Source: an uncultured Chloroflexales bacterium (GTDB lineage Bacteria > Chloroflexota > Chloroflexia > Chloroflexales > Chloroflexaceae). From it: a stretch of DNA of 47,323 bases. Where the stretch lies: positions 1-47,323 of the forward strand of contig CALANA010000051.1 of the NCBI GenBank assembly GCA_937925925.1, given 5' to 3'. The position numbers and the translations under genes are program-made. The notes beneath the pieces were generated by a model. That model ran no database searches and was not told the DNA's origin. It was given only the letters and a program-made list of their open reading frames with translations. Of the stretch, positions 27,204-35,336 are shown one piece after another. The first letter of the stretch is position 1, and each line of letters starts with the position of its first letter.

Positions 27204-28639
27204 CGCCGCTGATACACTGGTTTCGGCGCGACTTGCGGTTGCGCGATAATACGGCGCTGGCAGCGGCAGCCCGTGACAGCGGCGGCGCAGTCATACCGGT
27301 CTTTATTTTTGACGAAACGTTGTTGCGTGGGCGCTTTGTTGGCGCGGCACGTGTTCGCTTTTTGCTGGAGTCGCTGGAGGCATTGATCGCCGCCCTGCGT
27401 GAGCGCGGCAGCACACTGGTGCTTTGTCGCGGCAATCCCCAGCAGGAATTGTTGCGCCTGCTGGCCGAACATCATGCGAGCGGTGTCTATTGGAACCGTG
27501 ACTACTCGCCCTATGCGGTGGCGCGTGACACGGCAATCAAACAGGCGTTGCACAATGCAGGCTATCGCGCCCGGAGCTTTAAGGATCTGGTCGTGTGCGA
27601 GATGGACGAGATTACGACCAATGATGGGCAACCCTACAAGGTGTACACACCATATGCCCGACGCTGGCACCAACATCTGATCGCAACCGGAGTGCAAGTG
27701 GCCGATGTGCCCGATCTGCGACCAGTTGTCGGAGCAGAGACGTTGTCCATAGCGCTGCCAACGCTGGTCGATCTGGGTCTCACCACGACGCAGCAGGCAT
27801 TGCCGGGTGGTGAGCAACCGGCGCACGAACTGCTGCGCACCTTTACCGATTTGCAACAGCCGCTCTCAATTGTCAGCTACAAAGAGGCCCGAAATCTGCT
27901 GGCGCTACCCGGTACCTCGCGCCTCTCGGCCCACTTGCGCCTGGGTACGATCTCCGTGCGCACCTGTGTGCAGGCCGCCCAGAATGCCCTGCACCGCGCC
28001 ACGCCGCCAGCCGTCGTTGGGATTGAGGCCTGGCTGGGTGAATTAGCCTGGCGCGACTTCTATGTGCAGATCCTGTATCACTTCCCACATGTGCTGCGTG
28101 GTGCGTTCAAACCCCAGTATGATGCCCTGGTCTGGGAAAATGATGCCGACCTGTTTGCAGCCTGGTGCGCCGGGCGCACGGGTTATCCCGTGGTTGACGC
28201 TGCTATGCGCCAGCTCAATCACGAAGCGTGGATGCATAATCGGGCGCGGATGATCGTTGCTTCTTTTCTGACCAAAGATCTGCTCATCGATTGGCGCTGG
28301 GGCGAGCGCTACTTTATGCAGCACCTGGTTGATGGCGACCCGGCGGCCAATAACGGTGGCTGGCAGTGGGCCGCCGGTACAGGCACTGATGCCCAGCCTT
28401 TCTTCCGTATCTTCAATCCCACCAGTCAGGGGCAGAAGTTTGATCCCCAGGGTGACTATGTGCGACGCTACGTTCCCGAATTAGCCGCTGTCCCCGACAA
28501 ATATATGCATACTCCCTGGATCATGTCCGAAGCAGATCAACGACGGTATGGTGTACGAATTGGCCACGACTACCCCGTGCCCGTGGTTGATCACAAAGTT
28601 CAGCGCAAGCGGGCACTGGAACTGTATGGACGAGTCTGA
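27200..28639 (+). CDS. phrB: Deoxyribodipyrimidine photolyase, class I
   Basis: Blue-light-driven repair enzyme for cyclobutane pyrimidine dimers, 479 aa, the usual class I length. The N-terminal antenna domain opens with HWFRRDLRLRDN. The FAD domain has SRLSAHLRLGTIS, WLGELAWRDFY, GYPVVDAAMRQL, WMHNRARMIVASFL, the LLIDWRWGERYFM stretch, then DGDPAANNGGWQWAAGTGTD and FRIFNPTSQGQKFDP, all standard for CPD photolyases with FAD. It starts inside the stop of the M14 gene (ATGA), so it is likely translated with it. The pairing with a phytochrome operon a few genes upstream fits a light-exposed organism. Confidence 0.95.
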   Translation: MTPLIHWFRRDLRLRDNTALAAAARDSGGAVIPVFIFDETLLRGRFVGAARVRFLLESLEALIAALRERGSTLVLCRGNPQQELLRLLAEHHASGVYWNRDYSPYAVARDTAIKQALHNAGYRARSFKDLVVCEMDEITTNDGQPYKVYTPYARRWHQHLIATGVQVADVPDLRPVVGAETLSIALPTLVDLGLTTTQQALPGGEQPAHELLRTFTDLQQPLSIVSYKEARNLLALPGTSRLSAHLRLGTISVRTCVQAAQNALHRATPPAVVGIEAWLGELAWRDFYVQILYHFPHVLRGAFKPQYDALVWENDADLFAAWCAGRTGYPVVDAAMRQLNHEAWMHNRARMIVASFLTKDLLIDWRWGERYFMQHLVDGDPAANNGGWQWAAGTGTDAQPFFRIFNPTSQGQKFDPQGDYVRRYVPELAAVPDKYMHTPWIMSEADQRRYGVRIGHDYPVPVVDHKVQRKRALELYGRV

Positions 28640-28647
28640 ACTCATAT

Positions 28648-28840
28648 CGGTTGTGCGGCATCAGGACGCCCCTCCCAGCGGGGGGAATGGCTTCACAGGT
28701 GTCGGTTTTTTTGCGCACCGCTCGGTTGTGCGGCATCAGGACGCCCCCCCAGCGGAGGGGATGGCTTCACAGGTGTCGGTTTTTTTGCGCACCGCTCGGT
28801 TGTGCGGCATCAGGACGCCCCCCCAGCGGGGGGCCGGGGG
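28648..28840. repeat. 75-bp tandem repeat, about 2.6 copies
   Basis: Units begin CGGTTGTGCGGCATCAGGAC at 28648, 28723 and 28797, with lengths of 75 and 74 bp. Each holds a T7 run and CCCAGCGGGGGG-type sequence. There are no unique spacers. Confidence 0.85.
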
Positions 28841-28969
28841 GGAGATGGCAGGGGCGTCGTGCCGCATCCCAACACGATATAATGAAAAAAACCTGCACTT
28901 GTGGAGGTGGGGGTCGGTGGGGCATCCACCGCCACGTTTCGTTCGCGGCTGCGGAGACGGGGCGCGCTG

Positions 28970-29010
28970 CTGGTTCCCCCTTTTCGCCTTCGCCGAAAAG
29001 GGGGAACCAG
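28970..29010. repeat. Hairpin with 17-bp perfect arms
   Basis: CTGGTTCCCCCTTTTCG pairs with CGAAAAGGGGGAACCAG around a 7-base loop. It is the same hairpin group as 1980-2020 and lies inside a family A-like element. Confidence 0.8.
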
Positions 29011-29081
29011 AAAAGAGACGTGGAAGGGTCACCTCGAAACGGTATAAAGGTGTGATATGCAGGATCAGGCAATAATCAAAC

Positions 29082-29217
29082 GGTTCACATGTGGGGGTAA
29101 GCGCGGTCGTCAGCGTTCATGGTGCGCGCTGGCGGGCGGGACGCCCGCCAGCGCGCACGTGTGGGCACGCTGCCCGCACTCTCCAGGCGGGCAGCGTGCC
29201 CTTGAGGGTGAACAGTT
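29082..29217. repeat. Family C element with two perfect hairpins
   Basis: The ends are GGTTCACATGTGGGGGTAAG and CCCTTGAGGGTGAACAGTT. Inside, GTGCGCGCTGGCGGGCG (29122-29138) pairs with 29142-29158 around a 3-base loop, and GGGCACGCTGCCCGC (29163-29177) pairs with 29187-29201 around 9 bases. Confidence 0.8.
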
Positions 29218-29379
29218 ACTAATCATGCTAGATTCGCCGGATTGTGGTACGATAGCGATAGGCGCAGATGTATCAGGGTAGCACATTGCCGATCTCTACC
29301 CAATATCCACGAAACATCCTGCGTGTCGCTCATAGAGCCTGTGAGCGACGCTCATCTTTTTGAAGGAAAGGCTGGCGTG

Positions 29380-30462
29380 ATGATTGAGGGCATAGGTCAG
29401 AATCCCCAGATCGCCAGGGGACTGAATCTATTACGCTACTATTTAGATCGCGGTTTCAATCGCGGCGCATATCAAGATCCGCAGATTACGATGCTCGGCT
29501 ATACGCGGGTGGGTAAAACCAGCCTGCTTGCCGCTATGTACAGGTGGTTTGAAGATACGATCGACGAGACCAACTTGCAACTGACGCCGGATTATGCCAC
29601 GGTGAGTATTCTCACTGAGCAACTGAGTCGGCTTGAGGAACTGTTTGCGCATATTCGCATTACCGACGACAAGGGCGTGGCCCCCAGCCAGAATCAGAAC
29701 ACCTATAACTTCGGCATTGGTAAGCTCGGTGAAGCACCATCGATCAACCTGCATTTCCAGGACTATCCTGGTGAGTATTTGAAGGAGTCCATGGAGACCC
29801 GTGAACAAGTGGCCGAACTGGTACGCACCAGTGCCGTTGTCCTGATAACGATTGACGCTGCTGCACTGATGGAAGAGCATGGGCGCTGGCACATGAGCAT
29901 CAACCAGCCGCTGGTGATCCGTGCCCTCTTTCAAGAAGCCTACCTGCGGCTCGAAGAACCACGCCTGGTCTTGTTTGCCCCCGTCAAGTGCGAATCATAT
30001 GTTCAGGATGAACACACAGCCGAAGAATTAAAACGGCAGATTAAAGAAAAGTACATGAGTTTGCTCAGCCTGTTTGCTAGCGAACGCTTACGCAAACAGG
30101 TGGCGGTAGTGATTACGCCGGTTCAGACGGTAGGCGAAGTTATCTATTCCCACACCGCGCATGTGAATAACGATAATAGCCCGCCTACGTTTTATTTCCG
30201 TAAGATTGGTTCCGACTCAGTCTATCGTCCACGCAATGGTGATCAACCACTCCGCTACATTTTGCGTTTCTTGCTCAGTCGGGCCTATACCGAGCGCCGC
30301 GAGGGTTTTGGCCCATTGAATGGCCTCTGGCGCTCGTTACGGGATCTATTTGGCACCGATGCCTATTTGAAGCAAGCAGTCGAGGCTTTCGCCCTTGGTT
30401 GCAAGACCGAGCGCGAGTTTGAGATTATACAGGGAGAAGAACTCCTGACCATCACGTCGTGA
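29380..30462 (+). CDS. P-loop GTPase-like protein, first gene of an undescribed four-gene cluster
   Basis: About 360 aa, starting MIEGIGQNPQ; the ATG is chosen for the AAGGAAAGG site, and a GTG one codon upstream is also possible. The P-loop GYTRVGKTS is at 40-48 and a G3-like FQDYPGEYL has Asp-128 and Gly-131, as in TRAFAC GTPases. In the G4 position the strand VLFAPVKCES lacks a clear NKxD. There is no signal or membrane segment. It resembles the DO-GTPase group described in predicted conflict systems, but this is from memory and weak. The next gene starts 18 bases after the stop. Its role probably depends on the two MExYVRTRGDG proteins and the HerA-like ATPase downstream. Confidence 0.7.
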   Translation: MIEGIGQNPQIARGLNLLRYYLDRGFNRGAYQDPQITMLGYTRVGKTSLLAAMYRWFEDTIDETNLQLTPDYATVSILTEQLSRLEELFAHIRITDDKGVAPSQNQNTYNFGIGKLGEAPSINLHFQDYPGEYLKESMETREQVAELVRTSAVVLITIDAAALMEEHGRWHMSINQPLVIRALFQEAYLRLEEPRLVLFAPVKCESYVQDEHTAEELKRQIKEKYMSLLSLFASERLRKQVAVVITPVQTVGEVIYSHTAHVNNDNSPPTFYFRKIGSDSVYRPRNGDQPLRYILRFLLSRAYTERREGFGPLNGLWRSLRDLFGTDAYLKQAVEAFALGCKTEREFEIIQGEELLTITS

Positions 30463-30480
30463 TGGTACACAGAGGTCGTT

Positions 30481-31578
30481 GTGGAGCTTTATGTTCGTAC
30501 CCGTGGAGATGGGTTACATCAGGGCTATCGTTGGATCAAGGTAGCTGGGCAGGATATTCCGCCGCATCGTGCCAGTGTACCATTGATCGCCCAGCTACCC
30601 GAAGCCAGTAACCTGGTCTATACCGAAGATTTTTCAGTGATCCTCTTGCGCACAGGAAACAACCTGACATTGCAAATTACCGGTCTTGCTGTGACAGAAC
30701 ACAGTCGGCGTCAGCGGCGCAACGTGCAAAATATTCTCGTCTGTGTTGGCACACCGCGTGATGAGCGTACCCTGCGTGGGATTGTGATCGCAGCCTTAAC
30801 GGGTACGTTGACGGCTATGGTTGATGCCCATATCTGTGCCGTGGCCGAGGAACCGGGTTTCGAGGTCGATGGTACCGGGTTGTTGCATACGCTCTCCACG
30901 TTGCAAGCCAGCGATAATCAGATCCCTGAAGGGCGCGCATGGATTGACCAGGATCGGAGCGAGATGCGGCAGCAACTCATAGAGGAACTGGATACATGTA
31001 TGCTACCATCACAGATTATCTATCTGGTGGTGGTCACCAGATATCGCATGCCAGAAGTATTGAATCAAGCCGGGGTCTGGCGCGGGTTAACATCTTTACC
31101 AGTGAATACGAATGGACGTGTGATTTTGTCAAGCCGTGAACCATTCTTTCCTACTATTCAGGAACGGAACCGTTTCGGGGAGATTGTCCATCTTCCATCG
31201 GAGTTTGAAACCGACCTGAACATGGTGATGCTTGGCAAACATCTGCAGCATCGTAAACAGGGTCAGCAGTGGTTGGATCGACTCGATCTCACGCTGGTGC
31301 GGCATAAGATCCAGTTCTATATTTTGTTGTTGAGTGCCTCTATGGTTGAGTCGACCATTAAAGGCCTGTTGACTCACGTATCTATTGCACGCCAGGTTAT
31401 TTTTGTGCAGTATAATCAAGAACGGGTGTTGAGTGCCCTGCATCTACAGGATGTGGACACATTCCGGCTCTTCCTGGTGAATCGGAGTGGACATATTTTT
31501 TGGCAAGGACAGGGTGAGTGTGATCGGACACAAATCAGACAATTAAAGGCTATTCTGACAGAGCAGACAATCGAATAA
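30481..31578 (+). CDS. MELYVRTRGDG protein, soluble paralogue; function unknown
   Basis: 365 aa, GTG start with AGAGG upstream. The first 210 residues are clearly paralogous to the product at 31678: shared MExYVRTRGDGxxQGYRW, PEASNLxYxEDFSV, QRRNVQNILVCVGT, DERTLRGIVIAALT, QQLIEELDTCMLP and VVTRYRMPEVLNQAGVWRGL. The last 150 residues are unrelated to the paralogue. There RQVIFVQYNQ and FRLFLVNRSGHIFWQGQG look faintly like the end of a thioredoxin-like fold, without a CxxC. No membrane segment or known catalytic motif is seen. Being close to the GTPase and having a paired paralogue suggest an adaptor or regulator; I do not recognise the family. Confidence 0.75.
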   Translation: MELYVRTRGDGLHQGYRWIKVAGQDIPPHRASVPLIAQLPEASNLVYTEDFSVILLRTGNNLTLQITGLAVTEHSRRQRRNVQNILVCVGTPRDERTLRGIVIAALTGTLTAMVDAHICAVAEEPGFEVDGTGLLHTLSTLQASDNQIPEGRAWIDQDRSEMRQQLIEELDTCMLPSQIIYLVVVTRYRMPEVLNQAGVWRGLTSLPVNTNGRVILSSREPFFPTIQERNRFGEIVHLPSEFETDLNMVMLGKHLQHRKQGQQWLDRLDLTLVRHKIQFYILLLSASMVESTIKGLLTHVSIARQVIFVQYNQERVLSALHLQDVDTFRLFLVNRSGHIFWQGQGECDRTQIRQLKAILTEQTIE

Positions 31579-31677
31579 TTTGGATATGAATATACGCTCG
31601 CATACAGGCTACCTATGAAGGCCTTTGGTGGATGATGAACAATAGTATGCTCTGATTATTAGCAAAGGAATATAATC

Positions 31678-32451
31678 ATGGAATTTTATGTACGCACACG
31701 TGGTGATGGTCTCGATCAGGGATACCGGTGGCTGAAGATTTTACCCGATGGCCGACAGGAACCGCTTGATCCACCGATTTCCACTGATCCGGAGGCGAGC
31801 AACCTGATCTACGGCGAGGATTTTTCGGTACTGCTGGTACGTTCTGGCGAAGAGTTGGCCCTGCAGGTGACTGGACTACCGATTGGAGAAAACAGTCAGC
31901 GCAAGCGCCAGAATGTGCAAAACATTCTGGCATGCGTGGGCACAATCGCCGATGAACGTATTTTGCGTGGTATTGCTATTGCGGCGTTACGTGAGGATAA
32001 TTTGCTGGCGAATGTGGTTGATCAACATGTATTGATTGATCCTGAATCACCGGTTGGTTTTCGCATCAGTCAGCAGTTGCCGGAGTGTTTAATGTCGATG
32101 CGTGCCACAGGTGTTCAGGGCGGTTCCGATGGTGAAGAGCGTATCGGTACCGATATTGATACCTACCGCAAAATATTGGTTGAAGAACTGGACACGTTTG
32201 CTTTGCCTGAAAAACGTACAGGTACGCTGGTGGTTGTTACCCGGCATCGCTCACACGACGTACTCCAGCGGGCAAAGGTCTGGCGGGGCGTGTCCGATGT
32301 GGTCGAGCCAGCCTCCCCCCCGCTGAAGCCACACCCTTCTGTCTCGGCTTCTTCGGCTGCACACCAGCACTCGGGCAACGCAGTCTGGATCGTGGCTGGC
32401 GTGGTGGCGGTGGTTCTCGGCATTATGGGCGTGATGTTGATCGCGCTGTGA
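31678..32451 (+). CDS. MEFYVRTRGDG protein with C-terminal membrane anchor; function unknown
   Basis: 257 aa, ATG start with AAAGGA 7-8 bases upstream. Residues 1-215 are the same domain as the previous gene product. A Pro/Ser/His-rich linker (PASPPLKPHPSVSASSAAHQ) follows, then one hydrophobic segment, about 235-257, running to the C-terminus. The layout predicts a tail-anchored protein with the conserved domain in the cytoplasm. It lies 22 bp before the HerA-like gene and 99 bp after its paralogue, so all four genes could share a transcript. It may bring the GTPase or ATPase to the membrane; that is an inference from layout only. Confidence 0.75.
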   Translation: MEFYVRTRGDGLDQGYRWLKILPDGRQEPLDPPISTDPEASNLIYGEDFSVLLVRSGEELALQVTGLPIGENSQRKRQNVQNILACVGTIADERILRGIAIAALREDNLLANVVDQHVLIDPESPVGFRISQQLPECLMSMRATGVQGGSDGEERIGTDIDTYRKILVEELDTFALPEKRTGTLVVVTRHRSHDVLQRAKVWRGVSDVVEPASPPLKPHPSVSASSAAHQHSGNAVWIVAGVVAVVLGIMGVMLIAL

Positions 32452-32473
32452 GGTCTGGCACATAGGAGGGGAT

Positions 32474-34090
32474 ATGGGAGATCGCACGCGCAGCAAACTC
32501 GGAGTGATTACCAGCGGTTCGCTAGTCGAGGGTCTTACGGCTCGCCTGGCAGCATGCGAAAGTGTTGAGGATATGCGCGTTGGGAAGTTTGTGGTTATTC
32601 AGGGCGAAAAACACGAGTTTTTCTCGATGATTACTGACGTTGTGCTGGAGGCCACCAACCAGAAAGTGCTGATCGATCCCCCCGATGGTGACGCCTTTAT
32701 TCACGAAGTACTGGCGGGGACATCAACCTATGGATCGCTGGAGTTGATGCCCCGCCTGATGCTCCCATCCGATCAGGAGCAACATTTGCTACCGGTGAAG
32801 ACCATCCCACCGCATTTCTCAGCGGTGTATGAGGCGAAAGAACAGGATTTTACCCGCGTCTTTGGCACCGAGGGTGGTGTGCAGTTTGAGATTGGCCGTC
32901 CACTGGATATGGATGTGCCGGTCTGTATCAATCTGGAGCGACTGGTTGAGCGGAGTAACGGCATTTTTGGCAAGAGTGGTACTGGCAAGAGTTTTCTTAC
33001 CCGTCTGCTGCTATGTGGTGCAATCTATGGCAAAGTTGCCAGTAATCTAATCTTTGATATGCATAGCGAGTATGGCTGGGATGCCAATACCGAAGATGGC
33101 GGCTTTGTGAAAGGCTTGCGCCAGCTTTTTGGCAGTGAGGTTTTGATGTACTCGCTTGATCCCGAAACGTCGCGCCGTCGCAAGGTCAGTATTGACGGTG
33201 AAGTCGTGATCAGTCTGGATCAAATTGATGTGGAAGATATTATTCCGCTCGAGAACGAGTTAAACTTAAGCAGCACGGCCACCGAGTCGTCCTATCTGCT
33301 GGCCGAGCGTTTCAAACAGCAGTGGTTGCGGCAACTGCTTGCTATGGATAGCGAGGCCTTAAAAGAGTTTGCCGAGAGTACCGGTGCCCATGTCGGGGCC
33401 ATGAGTGCCCTCAAACGGAAACTCAGCCAGATTCAGCGCCTGGCATTTATCCGCGACCAGGCTGATTTCTCTGTGGTAGATCGCATGATCGACGCGCTGG
33501 CGAACGGACGGCATGTTGTCCTGGAGTTTGGGCGTCATGATAGCGGCCTGGCCTATATGCTGGTGGCCAATATCATCACCCGCCGTATTCGCCGCCGCTG
33601 GGTGGAACAGACCGAGCATTTTTTGAGTACCAAGAATCCGGCGGATAAACCACGCCAGTTGATGATTACGATTGAAGAGGCGCACAAGTTCCTCAATCCT
33701 ACGACGGCCCGCCAGACGATCTTCGGCACGATTGCGCGTGAGTTGCGCAAATATAGCGTCACCCTGCTGGTGGTTGATCAACGCCCCTCCTCGATTGATA
33801 GCGAAGTTATGAGTCAGCTTGGTACGCGCATCACGGCGTTGTTGAACGACGATAAAGACATCGACGCGATATTTACCGGCGTCAGCGGCAGCGGTGGCCT
33901 GAAGGCCGTTCTGTCCACTCTGGACTCCAAACAACAGGCGCTGGTGCTGGGCCACGCGGTTCCGATGCCGGTGGTGGTACGTACCCGGCCCTACGATAGC
34001 GCTTTTTACAAAGCGGTGGGTCGCAACGATCAACGTTCACCGGCCACACGCCATAAGGTCATCGCTGATATGGATGAACTTTTTCCATAG
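32474..34090 (+). CDS. HerA-like DUF87 hexameric ATPase
   Basis: FtsK/HerA-superfamily ATPase of 538 aa with a strong AGGAGG ribosome binding site. The N-terminal 95 residues, with VEDMRVGKFVVIQGEKHEFF, look like the HAS-barrel of HerA. Walker A GKSGTGKS is at 166-173, the HerA mark DMHSEYGWD at 195-203 and Walker B LMITIEEAHKF near 396-406. LLVVDQRPSSIDSEVMSQLGTRI and LGHAVPMPVVVRTRPY follow, as in other HerA/DUF87 proteins. Such ATPases pump DNA in repair with NurA or drive defence systems. No NurA, Sir2 or other nuclease is next to it. It closes the four-gene cluster and may act on DNA or assemble with the membrane-anchored paralogue. Confidence 0.88.
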   Translation: MGDRTRSKLGVITSGSLVEGLTARLAACESVEDMRVGKFVVIQGEKHEFFSMITDVVLEATNQKVLIDPPDGDAFIHEVLAGTSTYGSLELMPRLMLPSDQEQHLLPVKTIPPHFSAVYEAKEQDFTRVFGTEGGVQFEIGRPLDMDVPVCINLERLVERSNGIFGKSGTGKSFLTRLLLCGAIYGKVASNLIFDMHSEYGWDANTEDGGFVKGLRQLFGSEVLMYSLDPETSRRRKVSIDGEVVISLDQIDVEDIIPLENELNLSSTATESSYLLAERFKQQWLRQLLAMDSEALKEFAESTGAHVGAMSALKRKLSQIQRLAFIRDQADFSVVDRMIDALANGRHVVLEFGRHDSGLAYMLVANIITRRIRRRWVEQTEHFLSTKNPADKPRQLMITIEEAHKFLNPTTARQTIFGTIARELRKYSVTLLVVDQRPSSIDSEVMSQLGTRITALLNDDKDIDAIFTGVSGSGGLKAVLSTLDSKQQALVLGHAVPMPVVVRTRPYDSAFYKAVGRNDQRSPATRHKVIADMDELFP

Positions 34091-34349
34091 CTCAAGCGTC
34101 ACACTATCTCTGCGGTCTCTGCGGTAAAAACGCCTCCCGCCTCGTCACAAAGCGCAAAGCGCAAAGCGGTCGGAGCGACGAACAGGGGAGTGTTGGAGCG
34201 TGATAGGGGTTTCGAGTAGGAAGGGCAAGCGCCGTGCGAGCAGAGCGATCTGTTTTGCGCTTTGTGCTTTGCGCTTTCCGCTTAAAAGTTTTGCGCTTAG
34301 ACCGCTCAGCCCGCTGTGCGCTTTGCGCTTAAAGGAGAAAAGGAACCAT

Positions 34350-34919
34350 ATGCCCGGAGCATGCTTTGAGGAACAACTGAACGAGAGTCTATCGGTACTG
34401 CAATCGTTGCGTGAACAGACCAGCGCAATAGAACAGGTCATTGCGCTGATCAGCGCCGCGATGTTACGTGGACAGACGATATTTAGCTGTGGCAATGGCG
34501 GTAGTGCCACCGATGCGCTGCACCTGGCGGAGGAACTCGTAGGGCGCTATCGCAGCAATCGCCGCCCGCTGCCCGGCGTGTGTCTGGGGGCTGATGCGCC
34601 CGCGCTGACCTGTATTGGCAATGATTTTGGCTTTGAGCAAATTTTTGCGCGTCAGTTGCTGGCGCTGGCACGACCAGGCGATGTTCTCGTCTGCTTTAGC
34701 ACCAGTGGGGCTTCGCCCAACATCCTGGCCGCGCTGCATGCTGCTGCTGAACGCGAGGTGACCCGCATAGCACTGCTTGGCAAAGATGGTGGTGCAGCAC
34801 GTGCCCTTGCCGATCATGCCATTGTGGTTGCCAGCCACAACAGCGCCCGCATCCAGGAAGCCCACACGTTCCTGCTCCATACGATCTGTGAGAAGATTGA
34901 GCAGAGTTTCACCGGTTGA
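34350..34919 (+). CDS. gmhA: SIS-domain sugar-phosphate isomerase, GmhA-like
   Basis: 189 aa, the length of sedoheptulose-7-phosphate isomerase, which makes heptose precursors for cell-surface glycans. The start at 34350 follows AAAGGAGAAAAGGAACC; the open frame before it (from 34200) is repeat sequence. GmhA marks are SCGNGGSATDALHLAEELVG, TCIGNDFGFEQIFARQ, VCFSTSGASPNIL, ALLGKDGG, and QEAHTFLLHTICEKIE. The start region has GCGCTTT/GCGCAAA low-complexity repeats. The reading frame ends exactly where a family A repeat begins. Relation to the upstream HerA-like gene is doubtful: 259 bp lie between. DiaA-type SIS proteins are a less likely alternative. Confidence 0.85.
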   Translation: MPGACFEEQLNESLSVLQSLREQTSAIEQVIALISAAMLRGQTIFSCGNGGSATDALHLAEELVGRYRSNRRPLPGVCLGADAPALTCIGNDFGFEQIFARQLLALARPGDVLVCFSTSGASPNILAALHAAAEREVTRIALLGKDGGAARALADHAIVVASHNSARIQEAHTFLLHTICEKIEQSFTG

Positions 34920-35160
34920 TACCGTTTCGCCGTGACCCTTGCGCGGTTGGGGCGGGTTCCGAACCCGCCCGTACTGGGATCGCGCTGGCTCAAGGTTCCG
35001 GCTCGCTACTAGAGTTCTCTAACAAGCCTGCGTCGCGGCGGAGGGGTATTGCATACAACGCCCCCCGCGCCCCATGCCATCTTGTTCCAGGGGCAGGCAG
35101 GTGGAGGCGCAAGCGTACGACTGATCACAGGATGCGGAAGGGTGCAGGTACCTTGGTATT
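34919..35160. repeat. Family A element abutting the gmhA stop codon
   Basis: The left end ATACCGTTTCGCCGTGACCC starts at the last base of the gmhA TGA. The right end is the inverse of AATACCAAGGTACCTGCACC and ends at about 35160. A GTATTGCATACAACGCC motif inside recalls the family B palindrome. Confidence 0.65.
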
Positions 35161-35213
35161 ATTCCATGGTATGATGGTGACGCTCGCGAGTAAACTACGT
35201 ATACATGTCCAGT

Positions 35214-35232
35214 TCAACGTTATCAACGTTGA
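35214..35232. promoter_or_regulatory. Perfect 7-bp inverted repeat upstream of serA
   Basis: TCAACGT-TATCA-ACGTTGA, centred about 115 bases before the serA GTG. It overlaps a TTGATT that could serve as a -35. It is a candidate operator; the regulator is unknown. Confidence 0.3.
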
Positions 35233-35336
35233 TTGTAACCGCGTATAGTAATCTAAAAAACGATGAACGATGCCCGTGACACGACCATGCAGAGCAGATA
35301 ACATTGTTCGTGGTCACGAAAGTGAGGAGAATTTCC

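Larger units (their letters stand above)
28640..29379. other. Repeat spacer before the GTPase operon
   Basis: It holds a 75-bp tandem repeat, a hairpin, a family A right end (TGGAAGGGTCACCTCGAAAC to about 29046) and a family C element. About 160 bp remain before the GTPase start, with a possible TGG-TACGAT extended -10 at 29245-29253 and the AAGGAAAGG ribosome binding site at 29363-29371. Confidence 0.6.

Noticed and set aside
28648..28840. Possible CRISPR array or phase-variable coding repeat
   Set aside because: The 74-75 bp units have no spacers, and the period change breaks any reading frame.
29380..34090. Naming the cluster as a known defence system (BREX, Septu, HerA-Sir2, GTPase ternary system)
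   Set aside because: No matching nuclease, methylase, Sir2, caspase-like or other effector gene is seen, and the resemblance of the GTPase to conflict-system GTPases is only from memory.
34200..34349. Upstream part of the open frame before gmhA
   Set aside because: It is Leu/Arg/Ser-rich translation of GCGCTTT repeats; the GmhA domain starts at 34350 with its own ribosome binding site.
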